Positions 55,500 through 63,467 of a stretch of DNA of 64,000 bases are shown piece after piece. Both the position numbers and the translations under genes were made by a program. The stretch lies in contig NZ_JAPWKD010000005.1 in assembly GCF_028283705.1 (NCBI RefSeq), forward strand, positions 186,001 through 250,000, given 5' to 3'. The notes below the pieces were generated by a model. That model saw only the letters and a program-made list of their open reading frames with translations. It searched no databases and was not told the origin of the DNA. This stretch comes from Pantoea sp. (GTDB lineage Bacteria > Pseudomonadota > Gammaproteobacteria > Enterobacterales > Enterobacteriaceae). The number at the start of each line of letters is the position of its first letter. Position 1 is the first letter of the stretch.

Positions 55500-56425
55500 G
55501 GCTCCTGTCGCAGGCGAATCGCCGGGTTAACTACCGCATATAGCAGGTCTACCAGCAGGTTAATCACAATAAATTCAAACACGAACAGCATCACCAGTGC
55601 CTGAATCACCGGCTGATCCTGGGCTTTGATCGATTCGATCAACAGCCAGCCGAGACCCGGCCAGTTGAACACGCTTTCCACCACGATCGATCCACCCAGC
55701 AGAAAACCAAACTGCAAACCGAGCATGGTGATCACCGGGATCAGCGCATTGCGCATCACGTGTTTCCAGGTGACGAGGCGATTACGCAGCCCTTTCGCTT
55801 TGGCGGTGCGCACATAATCCTCCTGCGCCACTTCCAGGAAGGCTGAGCGGGTAAAACGGGCCATCACCGCCGCCACCGAGGAGCCAAGGGTGATGGCAGG
55901 CAGGATGATATCGGTGGGTTTATTGAAGCCGCTGACCGAGAACAAACCAAACGGCATGGCGACGAACTGAATCAGCAGCAGGCCGAGCCAGAAGGTCGGC
56001 ATTGAGATCCCCCCTACCGCAACGCTCATCAGCGTCCAGTCCTGCCATTTGCCGCGTTTCAGCGCCGCCAGCACGCCGAGAAACAGACCGAGGATTACCG
56101 ACCAGGCAAAGCCTGCCAGCGCCAGCCACATGGTCGGCATAAAGCCTTTTTTGATCACGTCCAGCACCGGTTGCTGCGTGCGATAGGTCACGCCAAGATC
56201 GCCACGGAACAGGCCACCGAGCCAGTGCAGATATTGTTGCGGCAGCGGATCGTTAAGACCGAGGTGCTGACGCGCCGCTTCCACCGCTGCCAGCGGTGCA
56301 TCCGGTCCGGCGTAGATACGCGCCGGGTCGCCCGGTAGCAGTTTGATGAAGCCGAACACCAGCAGCGAGACCACCAGCAGTACCGGGATCATCTCCAGCA
56401 GGCGACGAATAATGTATGCGAACAT
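55496..56425 (-). CDS. gsiC: Glutathione/peptide ABC transporter permease GsiC-like
   Basis: A 309-residue DppB-class permease (E. coli GsiC 306) with MFAYIIRRLLEMIPVLLVVS, LLPGDPARIYAG, LNDPLPQQYLHWL and the coupling loop QEDYVRTAKAKGLRNRLVTW. It is separated from gsiB by 52 bases that contain a REP-like palindrome, the only sizeable gap inside this operon. Confidence 0.9.
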   Translation of the reverse strand: MFAYIIRRLLEMIPVLLVVSLLVFGFIKLLPGDPARIYAGPDAPLAAVEAARQHLGLNDPLPQQYLHWLGGLFRGDLGVTYRTQQPVLDVIKKGFMPTMWLALAGFAWSVILGLFLGVLAALKRGKWQDWTLMSVAVGGISMPTFWLGLLLIQFVAMPFGLFSVSGFNKPTDIILPAITLGSSVAAVMARFTRSAFLEVAQEDYVRTAKAKGLRNRLVTWKHVMRNALIPVITMLGLQFGFLLGGSIVVESVFNWPGLGWLLIESIKAQDQPVIQALVMLFVFEFIVINLLVDLLYAVVNPAIRLRQEP

Positions 56426-56440
56426 GCGATTCCTTCAGGC

Positions 56441-56468
56441 GTAGCGGTGCGATAAATCGCGCCGCTAC
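56441..56468. repeat. REP-like palindrome, copy 8, inside the gsi operon
   Basis: GTAGCGGTGCGATAAATC followed by GCGCCGCTAC, a 28-base near-perfect palindrome with both GTAGCG arms. It lies between gsiB and gsiC and may protect the upstream binding-protein mRNA or reduce expression of the permease genes. Confidence 0.85.
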
Positions 56469-56477
56469 GGTTTGTGC

Positions 56478-58019
56478 TTATTTAAATGCAGCCTGGGTAT
56501 ACAGGAAGTTGCCATCCGCCAGCATGGAGACGCCGGTCAGGTTGCTGCGCTTGCCGACCAGGTTATCCGGCGTACCGAGGAAGGCGACAGGCGCATCTTT
56601 CCACAGCAGTTTCTGCGCTTCGGCATAGGCCACGCCGCGTTTTGCCGGGTCAGCCGTTGCCAGCCCCCCGGCAATCGCTTTATCCACCGCCGGGTTGCTG
56701 TAGTAGGACACGTTGTACGAGGTCGGAACCCAGGACTCCGTGGCGTACAGCGGACGCAGCGCCCAGTCAGCATCACCGGTTGAGGTTGACCAGCCACCGT
56801 AGTAGAGGTCGAACTCGGCCTGCTTCGGATCCTTCACGCCCCACAATTTGGCGTTACGGGTGCCGGAGTCCATCGGGGTGACGGTAACGCGGATACCCAC
56901 CGTCGCCAGCTGCGCTTTCAGGAACTGCGCCGCACGCACGCTGGCAGTGGCATTGGTGGTCCACAGTTTCAGATCCAGGCCGTTCGGATAACCCGCCGCT
57001 TTCAGCAGCGCTTTGGCTTCATCCGGCGCATAGCGGTAGTTCGGGTCGCTTTGCTTCTGATAAAACTGCACCCCTTCCGGGATAGCCGAGGTGGCCGGTT
57101 TGCCCATCCCGGCGAACGCCACTTTCAGCCACAGGTTGCGGTCGATGGCATAGTTGATCGCCTGACGCACGCGCAGATCCGCCAGCGGCTTATGCTGGGT
57201 GTTGATCGCCATGTAGTAGAGATAAATACTCGGATCGCGCTGGATCGCCAGCTTGCTGTCATTCTGTACGGTGCTGATCAGATCGGACGGCAGTGGCCAG
57301 ATCGCATCCACCTGACCCGACTTAAGCGCTGCGACGCGAGTCGCATCTTCCGGGCTGGGCGAGAAGGTGACGTTATCCACTTTCGGCCAGCCTTTCTGCC
57401 AGTAACCATCGTATTTGGTCAGGGTGACGGCTTTACCTGGCTGCCAGTCCACAAACTTAAACGGACCGGTGCCGACCGGATGTAAACGCAGCTGCGCTTC
57501 ATCCGGGTACTGTTTCAGAATCGCCGGGCTCCACATCACTGCCGACGGGTGTGCCAGGGTGTTGATAAAGGCACCAAAGGATTGGTTCAGCTCAACTTTG
57601 ACCTGATCCGGTGCCAGCACCGTGACTTTCTGGATCATCTTGTAGAGGCTGTTGCGCTTCAGACCTTTGGTTTGATCGGCCAGACGATCAAGGTTGGCTT
57701 TCACCGCTTCCGCATCGAACGGCGTGCCATCCTGGAAGGTGACGCCTTTACGCAGCGTCAGGGTGAATTCGGTGGCGCTGTCGTTGCTGGTGTAGCTGGT
57801 GGCCAGCCAGGGTTGCAGCTTCATCTGCGCATCAAACTGGAACAGGCGTTCAAAGATACCGCTCTGCACTGAATAGCTGACGTTGTCAGAGGTGTCGTGC
57901 GGGTCGAGGCCGGTGATATCGGCATACATCGAAATATGCAGATCCTGCGCCTGTGCGGCAGCCGCCAGGGAGAGGGTAAGTCCGAGTGCGAGCGAGGTGC
58001 GACGGAAAAACGGGTTCAT
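56478..58019 (-). CDS. gsiB: Glutathione/peptide ABC transporter binding protein GsiB-like
   Basis: A 513-residue periplasmic binding protein of family 5 (E. coli GsiB 512). A Sec signal peptide (RRTSLALGLTLSLAAAAQA) is followed by ITGLDPHDTSDNVSYSVQS, TFQDGTPFDAEAVKANLDRL and the family block YYGGWSTSTGDADWALRPLY. I chose the ATG at 58019 with AGGAG in front; the longer frame would run into gsiA. The gene is 19 bases from gsiA. Confidence 0.9.
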   Translation of the reverse strand: MNPFFRRTSLALGLTLSLAAAAQAQDLHISMYADITGLDPHDTSDNVSYSVQSGIFERLFQFDAQMKLQPWLATSYTSNDSATEFTLTLRKGVTFQDGTPFDAEAVKANLDRLADQTKGLKRNSLYKMIQKVTVLAPDQVKVELNQSFGAFINTLAHPSAVMWSPAILKQYPDEAQLRLHPVGTGPFKFVDWQPGKAVTLTKYDGYWQKGWPKVDNVTFSPSPEDATRVAALKSGQVDAIWPLPSDLISTVQNDSKLAIQRDPSIYLYYMAINTQHKPLADLRVRQAINYAIDRNLWLKVAFAGMGKPATSAIPEGVQFYQKQSDPNYRYAPDEAKALLKAAGYPNGLDLKLWTTNATASVRAAQFLKAQLATVGIRVTVTPMDSGTRNAKLWGVKDPKQAEFDLYYGGWSTSTGDADWALRPLYATESWVPTSYNVSYYSNPAVDKAIAGGLATADPAKRGVAYAEAQKLLWKDAPVAFLGTPDNLVGKRSNLTGVSMLADGNFLYTQAAFK

Positions 58020-58038
58020 AAAATCTCCTGGTATTGGG

Positions 58039-59910
58039 TTAGCGCGAAACAATGCCGTCAGCGACCCAGTGCTGCGGCGCAACCTGGCGATAACGGGGTT
58101 TAATGACCGTTTCTCCCACCTTGCGTAACGGCGAAGGAATCTCGCTGTCGTCGAAGGTGCGTAATGGACGGTTCTGTGGGTCAGCCACTGGCACCGAGGC
58201 CAGCAACCGTTGGGTATAGGGATGCTGCGGGTCATTGAATACCGACTGACGTGGTCCCAGCTCGACAATCTGTCCGAGGTACATCACCGCCACGCGGTTG
58301 GCGATACGCTCGACCACTGCCATATCGTGCGAAATAAAAATCCACGACACACCGGTTTGCTGTTGCAGATCCATCATCAGGTTTACCACCTGCGCCTGAA
58401 TCGACACATCCAGCGCCGATACCGCTTCGTCGGCGATAATCACCTTCGGTTTCAACGCCATCGCGCGGGCAATGGCGATGCGTTGACGCTGGCCGCCGGA
58501 AAATTCATGCGGATAACGGCGCGCATGTTCCGGCAACAGGCCAACGCTTTTCAGCAGTTCTTCCACCTGCGGCGTCGCTTCCTCCAGCGACTTCACCACT
58601 CCATGCAGCAGCAATGGCTCGGCAATGGTAAAGCCCACGGTCAGACGTGGGTTAAGCGAGGCGTAGGGGTCCTGAAACACCATCTGGATTTCACGGCGCA
58701 GCGGCTGAAACTGGGCTTCTTTCAGGTTGGCGATTTCATTGCCCTGAAAATGGATGCTGTCGGCGTCGCTGTGAATTAAACGCATCAGCGCCCGGCCGGT
58801 GGTGGACTTGCCACAGCCGCTCTCGCCGACAATCGCCAGAGTTTCTCCCGGCCACAGGGTAAAATCGATCTGCTCCACCGCGTGTACCTGATGGGTCAGT
58901 GCCGAAAAAATGCCGCTGCGAATCGGGTAATAGACTTTCAGGCCACGTACATCGAGCAGCGGTTTATCGTCGTAACGCGCGGTGCGCTGTTCAGCGTTAT
59001 CGGTCGGTTGCGCGCCGAGCAGCGGAAAACGCTGCGGCCACGCGTGTTCACGCATATCACCGAGTTTTGGCACCGCAGCCAGCAAGGCTTTGGTGTAAGG
59101 GTGCTGCGGCGCGTTAAAGATTTCCGCCACCGTTCCCTGTTCCACCACGTCGCCGCGATACATCACCACGACGCGATCGGCTACTTCCGCCACCACCCCC
59201 ATGTCGTGGGTGATAAACAGCACCGCCATTTCTTTGGCACGTTGCAGGTCGCGCAGGATGTGCAGAATGCGTGCCTGCACCGTGACATCAAGCGCAGTGG
59301 TGGGTTCATCAGCGATCAGCAACTGCGGATCGCAGGCCAGCGCCTGAGCAATCATCACGCGCTGTCGCATCCCACCTGACAACGAGTGCGGGTAGCTTTT
59401 CATCACGCGATCGACATCGGCAATGCGTACCTGCCGCAGCAGTTCACGGGCGCGCGCGTCTGCCTCGGCTTTACCGCAAATCTGCTGATCACGTAGCGCT
59501 TCGGTCAGCTGGTCGCCAACGCGTAACACCGGGTTCAGCGAGGTCATCGGCTCCTGAAAAATCATCGACATCTCACGGCCACGCAACGCGCGACGCTGGT
59601 TTTCATTGAGTTTTTCCAGCTGATGCAACTGACCTTTGCGGTCACGAAACTGGATGGAGCCGCGATCAATACGGCCCGAGGCCGCCAGCAGCCCCATTAC
59701 CGCCAGCGAGGTCACCGATTTGCCCGATCCGCTTTCGCCGACCACCGCCACGATTTCCCCTTTGTGTATCGCAAAATTGATACCTTTCAGCGCCTGGCTG
59801 ACGCCGCTACGGCCACGAAAGCTGACGCTGAGATCCTGAATAGCGAGGACCGCCGCCGTCGCGGAACCGGCAACGCTGGCGGCGTTGTGAATAAGTGAAG
59901 TGTCCGTCAT
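58039..59910 (-). CDS. gsiA: Glutathione/peptide ABC transporter ATPase GsiA-like (two ATPase domains)
   Basis: A 623-residue protein, exactly the length of E. coli GsiA, with two fused ATPase domains. Domain 1 has GESGSGKS, SLSGGMRQR and LLIADEPTTALD; domain 2 has GESGCGKST, FSGGQRQRIAIA and VIIADEAVSALD, followed by the oligopeptide-transporter C-terminal block HPYTQRLLASVPVADP. It replaces separate DppD and DppF subunits. It lies 18 bases after dgcA. Confidence 0.94.
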   Translation of the reverse strand: MTDTSLIHNAASVAGSATAAVLAIQDLSVSFRGRSGVSQALKGINFAIHKGEIVAVVGESGSGKSVTSLAVMGLLAASGRIDRGSIQFRDRKGQLHQLEKLNENQRRALRGREMSMIFQEPMTSLNPVLRVGDQLTEALRDQQICGKAEADARARELLRQVRIADVDRVMKSYPHSLSGGMRQRVMIAQALACDPQLLIADEPTTALDVTVQARILHILRDLQRAKEMAVLFITHDMGVVAEVADRVVVMYRGDVVEQGTVAEIFNAPQHPYTKALLAAVPKLGDMREHAWPQRFPLLGAQPTDNAEQRTARYDDKPLLDVRGLKVYYPIRSGIFSALTHQVHAVEQIDFTLWPGETLAIVGESGCGKSTTGRALMRLIHSDADSIHFQGNEIANLKEAQFQPLRREIQMVFQDPYASLNPRLTVGFTIAEPLLLHGVVKSLEEATPQVEELLKSVGLLPEHARRYPHEFSGGQRQRIAIARAMALKPKVIIADEAVSALDVSIQAQVVNLMMDLQQQTGVSWIFISHDMAVVERIANRVAVMYLGQIVELGPRQSVFNDPQHPYTQRLLASVPVADPQNRPLRTFDDSEIPSPLRKVGETVIKPRYRQVAPQHWVADGIVSR

Positions 59911-59928
59911 CGTTGCTCCGCGTGCGGG

Positions 59929-60894
59929 TTATAGCCAGATTCGGCCCTGGGAATAGGAGAGGAACGGCGAGCTGTCGGCCGCCAGCCAGATCGGGCCATC
60001 AAGATCGATATGCTCAGCGGCAATCGCCACTGGTAGCGCCGCTTCCATCGCCAGCGATGAACCCAACATGCAGCCCACCATCAGGCGCATATCCAGCTTC
60101 TGCGCTTCTTCCACCATCGCCAGTGCCTCGGTTAATCCGCCGCATTTATCCAGCTTGATGTTGATCATCTCGTAGCGATTGCGCAGCTGCGCAATATCCT
60201 CCCGCGTGTGGCAACTTTCGTCGGCGCACACCGGAATCGGATGGGTGAATCGTTGTAAATCCTGATCCTGACCCGCCGGTAACGGTTGCTCGACCATCGC
60301 GATGTTGTAGGGCAACAGCGCGTTGAGCAGGCTGTGCAAATCCACCCCGGACCAGGCTTCGTTAGCATCAATAATCAGCGTGGCATGGGGGGCTGCCGCG
60401 CGAATAGCCGCCACTTTTTCGAGGATTTCTTCACGATTCAGTTTAATTTTCAGCAGGATCGCGCCGCGTGACACCGCATCTTCAGCGGCGGCGGCCATAT
60501 TGGCGACTGTGTCGAGGCTAAGGGTTTCGGCGGTGATCACCGAAATCGGCTGCTCCTGCTGCGTCAGATGCCAGAAGGATTGCTTCGCCAGCGCAGCGTC
60601 GAGCCGCCACAGCGCGCAGTCCAGCGCATTACGCGCTGAACCGGCATGCAGACGGGTTTGCAGATCGACACGGCTAAGGCCCGCTTCAATGTCGGCGCGC
60701 AACGCTTCCAGTTCAGCGTTAACGCTTTCCGGCGTTTCGTCGTAGCGCGGCGTGGGGGTGCATTCGCCGCGACCAATAAAGCCGTTCTGCTCCAGGGTGA
60801 CGCGGATCACCGTCACTGCGGTGCGTGTGCCACGCGAGATGGCAAACGGACGCGCCAGCGGCAGCTTCAGCACTTCAATCTGCATGCGCCGCAT
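59929..60894 (-). CDS. dgcA: N-acetyl-D-glutamate racemase DgcA / dipeptide-epimerase family
   Basis: A 321-residue enolase-superfamily enzyme of the L-Ala-D/L-Glu epimerase type. The catalytic Lys-x-Lys lies in AILLKIKLN, metal ligands in LIIDANEAW, VEQPL and CADESCH, and the second catalytic lysine in INIKLDKCGG. Next to a DgcN homologue the most likely reaction is racemisation of N-acetyl-D-glutamate, as known for DgcA; dipeptide epimerisation is the alternative. I chose the ATG at 60894 (AAGGAG 10 bases before), one base after the dgcN stop. Confidence 0.85.
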   Translation of the reverse strand: MRRMQIEVLKLPLARPFAISRGTRTAVTVIRVTLEQNGFIGRGECTPTPRYDETPESVNAELEALRADIEAGLSRVDLQTRLHAGSARNALDCALWRLDAALAKQSFWHLTQQEQPISVITAETLSLDTVANMAAAAEDAVSRGAILLKIKLNREEILEKVAAIRAAAPHATLIIDANEAWSGVDLHSLLNALLPYNIAMVEQPLPAGQDQDLQRFTHPIPVCADESCHTREDIAQLRNRYEMINIKLDKCGGLTEALAMVEEAQKLDMRLMVGCMLGSSLAMEAALPVAIAAEHIDLDGPIWLAADSSPFLSYSQGRIWL

Positions 60895-60895
60895 C

Positions 60896-61903
60896 TTAGC
60901 CACGCTCCTTCAGCAACGCAGCGATATCAGCGATACCAAAACGCACTGGGTCGGTGGCGGGCACGCCAAATTCGGCGCTGACTGCGGCGCAGTAAGCACG
61001 CGCTTCTTCTTCGCTGTAGTTCGAGGTGTTGATGGCAAAACCTGCCAGCTGTACCGAATCGCTGGTGACGGCCGCCGCACGGAAGTTAGCGTCTACGCAA
61101 TCTTTCAGACTCACCATCGGCTGATGCGGCAGATGACGCATATGCGGGCGACCCATTTCGTGGCACATCACCAGCCAGTGTGGCTGCGCACCGTGGATCA
61201 GACCCATAGAAACACCGGCATAGGATGGGTGGAACAACGAACCCTGGCCTTCAACGATATCCCAGTGGTCATCTTCGTTAGCCGGAGACAGGGCTTCTGC
61301 CGCACCGGCGATGAAGTCAGCGATGACGGCATCGATAGCGATACCTTCACCCGCAACCAGGATACCGGTCTGACCGGTGGCGCGGAAATCGGCTTTCATA
61401 CCGATGTCGCGCATTGCTGCTTCCAGCGCCAGCGAGGTGTACATCTTGCCGACGGAGCAGTCGGTGCCGACAGTAAGTACACGCTTACCGCTGCGTTTCT
61501 TGCCGCTGCCGACATCCAGTTTCGGACGCATATGACGGATATCGAACAGCTCGACGCCATATTCCTGCGCCAGCGCCACCAACTCCGGCTCATCCACCAG
61601 ACGATGGTGCAGACCGCTGGCAACGTTCATACCGGCTTTGATGGCGTTACACACGGTTGCCAGCCAGTGCTGCGGCAGATAACCACCGGCGTTGGCGGTG
61701 CCGAGCACCAGGGTTTTCGCCCCGCGCGCTTTGGCGGTGGCAATGTCGAGTTCTTCCAGACCGAGGCTAACGCTACAGCCCGGCAATTTGATTTCGCCCA
61801 CGCACTGCTCCGGTCGCCAGACCTGGATGCCGCGTGCGGTTTTTGCTGCCAGTGGATCGGTAACGTCGCCAAGAAAAAGTAAATAAGGTTGAGGGATCAG
61901 CAT
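60896..61903 (-). CDS. dgcN: D-glutamate N-acetyltransferase DgcN (DUF1611)
   Basis: A 335-residue protein of the DUF1611 family. The C-terminal P-loop-like motif VGTDCSVGKMYTSLAL begins near residue 144, after an N-terminal Rossmann-like domain (LFLGDVTDPLAAKTARGIQVW). DgcN homologues acetylate D-glutamate with acetyl-CoA, and DgcA then racemises the product to N-acetyl-L-glutamate. The identification rests on family knowledge and the neighbouring dgcA. It is the first gene of the eight-gene operon; a promoter with an overlapping palindrome lies 90 bases upstream. Confidence 0.85.
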   Translation of the reverse strand: MLIPQPYLLFLGDVTDPLAAKTARGIQVWRPEQCVGEIKLPGCSVSLGLEELDIATAKARGAKTLVLGTANAGGYLPQHWLATVCNAIKAGMNVASGLHHRLVDEPELVALAQEYGVELFDIRHMRPKLDVGSGKKRSGKRVLTVGTDCSVGKMYTSLALEAAMRDIGMKADFRATGQTGILVAGEGIAIDAVIADFIAGAAEALSPANEDDHWDIVEGQGSLFHPSYAGVSMGLIHGAQPHWLVMCHEMGRPHMRHLPHQPMVSLKDCVDANFRAAAVTSDSVQLAGFAINTSNYSEEEARAYCAAVSAEFGVPATDPVRFGIADIAALLKERG

Positions 61904-61983
61904 GATGTTCTCGTGTCAGACAGGTGAATAGGACCTGGGCTGACTATTTCATGCAGCGCGAAGGGGTGACGAATGCTTGTTTA

Positions 61984-62019
61984 GTTATAGGGTATAACCT
62001 GAGGCTATAGTCAGATCAA
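61984..62019 (-). promoter_or_regulatory. Promoter and palindrome of the dgcN-gsi operon
   Basis: On the minus strand TTGATC (62019-62014) and TATACC (61996-61991) have a 17-base spacer. The -10 box lies inside the perfect inverted repeat GTTATA-ccc-TATAAC (61998-61984), a candidate repressor site. Confidence 0.55.
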
Positions 62020-62154
62020 AATCCGATGACTGAAGGCGTAAAGCGGCGATTTCAGAGGGAAAATGGGGAGATAACGGGCGGGAGATATAAGAAAATCATT
62101 GATAATCACCGGTCGATCCCTGACCGCGATTATCGAGGGTTGCGTGCGGGGGAC

Positions 62155-62232
62155 TTAGTTTAAAGCACCCGGCGGTACGTGTTTGTAAGTTTCAACATAA
62201 GCACGAAACACGTATTTGAAGAACCGTTTCAT
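62155..62232 (-). CDS. Uncharacterised 25-residue basic small protein
   Basis: A 25-codon frame reading MKRFFKYVFRAYVETYKHV with the ending PPGALN. CAGGTG lies 5 bases before the ATG, and a near-consensus promoter is positioned about 40 bases upstream, so this is probably a real, well expressed transcription unit. The N-terminal half is amphipathic and strongly basic. I do not recognise the family. It stands alone between mntP and dgcN, with no clear terminator. Confidence 0.6.
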   Translation of the reverse strand: MKRFFKYVFRAYVETYKHVPPGALN

Positions 62233-62272
62233 AAAGCACCTGATTAAAAATAAGTTGAGAAATACTAAAAAA

Positions 62273-62300
62273 AGTATAGCCCAGCCTGTTTTCTAAGCAA
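62273..62300 (-). promoter_or_regulatory. Promoter of the 25-residue small gene
   Basis: On the minus strand TTGCTT (62300-62295) and TATACT (62278-62273) are separated by 16 bases, with the expected start about 35 bases before the small gene's ATG. Confidence 0.65.
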
Positions 62301-62368
62301 GAAACTTTGAAGCAGATCACAAAAACGAAGGTTTTAAGCAACTGCACAATCCGCTAATGACTAAAACC

Positions 62369-62941
62369 TTAACTGAACCAACCCATATGTTCCACCAGAA
62401 TGGTGCAACCGATACAAATTAGGACAACGCCCCCCAGCACTTCCGCCCATTTGCCCATTACCGGGCCGATAAAGCGGCCAACCAGCACGCCTGTGGTCGC
62501 CATAATGGTGGTGGCAGCGCCGATGGTCAGGGCGGTCAGCACGATATTGACCTGTAAAAATGCCAGACCCACACCCACCGCCAATGCATCGAGGCTGGTG
62601 GCCACAGCGGTTAATGCCAGCACCATAAAGCCGTGGCGCTGCGGTGGCTCACAAGGTTCACCGGCGGTCTGGCTGAAGCCAGCCATCATCATGCGGCCAC
62701 CGAGTAACGTCAGCAGGCCGAATGCCAGCCAGTGGTCCCAGGCCATCACATAGCGGCTGGCTGCCAGGCCAATTGCCCAACCAATCAGCGGGGTGAGCAT
62801 TTCAATCACACCGAAAATCAGACCGGTGCGCAGCGCCTCTTTGAAATCCGGGCGATGCAGGGATGCGCCTTTGCCAAGTGCTGCGGCGAAGGCGTCCATC
62901 GACATACCAAAGGCCAGAATCAGGGTTGCGATAAATGTCAT
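62369..62941 (-). CDS. mntP: Manganese exporter MntP
   Basis: A 190-residue six-helix membrane protein that exports Mn2+. It has the two duplicated acidic motifs of the family ([14 protein letters not shown] near residue 13 and [15 protein letters not shown] near 114), whose aspartates carry the metal. Length and motifs match E. coli MntP. A MntR-type palindrome lies about 135 bases upstream. I found no yybP-ykoY riboswitch consensus in its leader. Confidence 0.95.
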   Translation of the reverse strand: MTFIATLILAFGMSMDAFAAALGKGASLHRPDFKEALRTGLIFGVIEMLTPLIGWAIGLAASRYVMAWDHWLAFGLLTLLGGRMMMAGFSQTAGEPCEPPQRHGFMVLALTAVATSLDALAVGVGLAFLQVNIVLTALTIGAATTIMATTGVLVGRFIGPVMGKWAEVLGGVVLICIGCTILVEHMGWFS

Positions 62942-63076
62942 GATTTTTCAGTCAACGCAGACCAAAAGGCCGGAAAGCCTGAGGTTTATCTGCATTTTTT
63001 GTTCAGTAATGAAAAAGTGCGCGCAGTCTAACACGCAAATTCACTAAAAAAAAGACAGTAAAATCATGGATTTAAG

Positions 63077-63092
63077 TATAGCAAAGGCTATA
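63077..63092. promoter_or_regulatory. MntR box upstream of mntP
   Basis: TATAGC-aaag-GCTATA is a perfect palindrome that resembles the E. coli MntR operators (ATAGCAAAGGCTAT core). It overlaps a possible -10 box (TATACT, minus strand). Manganese-dependent control of mntP is inferred. Confidence 0.75.
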
Positions 63093-63224
63093 ACTCTTAA
63101 CTATCGCTAAATATGTCGCTAAGTGAATGGAATAGAAGAAAATTATTGGGCTGACAACCCCGGGGATTGCACCCCGCCGGGCTTTGTGCGCTAATGCCCG
63201 CGCGATTTGCTGTGGAATTTTGCG

Positions 63225-63467
63225 ATGAAAAATCCGTTAGAAACCCTGATTATCCCTGGTGGTATTCTGCTGCTGGGCTTTCTCTCTGCGCTGCTGCTGC
63301 CCGCTCCGGCATTTAGCCTGGCGATGGCAAAGAGCCTGCAAACCCGGTTCCATTTGCAGGATCTTAATCAGCTTTACACCATTGTGTTTTGCCTGTGGTT
63401 TCTGCTGCTGGGCGCGATTGAGTTTTTTGTTATTCGCTTCGTCTGGCGTCGCTGGTTCAGGCAATAA
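63225..63467 (+). CDS. Small membrane protein of unknown function
   Basis: An 80-residue protein with two hydrophobic helices (about 7-30 and 54-74), a short polar segment between them and a basic C-terminus (RFVWRRWFRQ), so both ends are probably cytoplasmic. I chose the ATG at 63225 over a TTG six codons upstream; the ribosome site is weak (GTGGA). It is divergent from mntP and overlaps the azoreductase gene by 11 bases. I do not recognise the family. Confidence 0.7.
   Translation: MKNPLETLIIPGGILLLGFLSALLLPAPAFSLAMAKSLQTRFHLQDLNQLYTIVFCLWFLLLGAIEFFVIRFVWRRWFRQ

Noticed and set aside
60752..61882. 376-codon open frame antisense to dgcN and dgcA
   Set aside because: Crosses two genes in antisense with no recognisable domain.
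62942..63224. yybP-ykoY manganese riboswitch upstream of mntP
   Set aside because: I could not find the conserved GGGGAGTAG-type and partner segments in the minus-strand leader.
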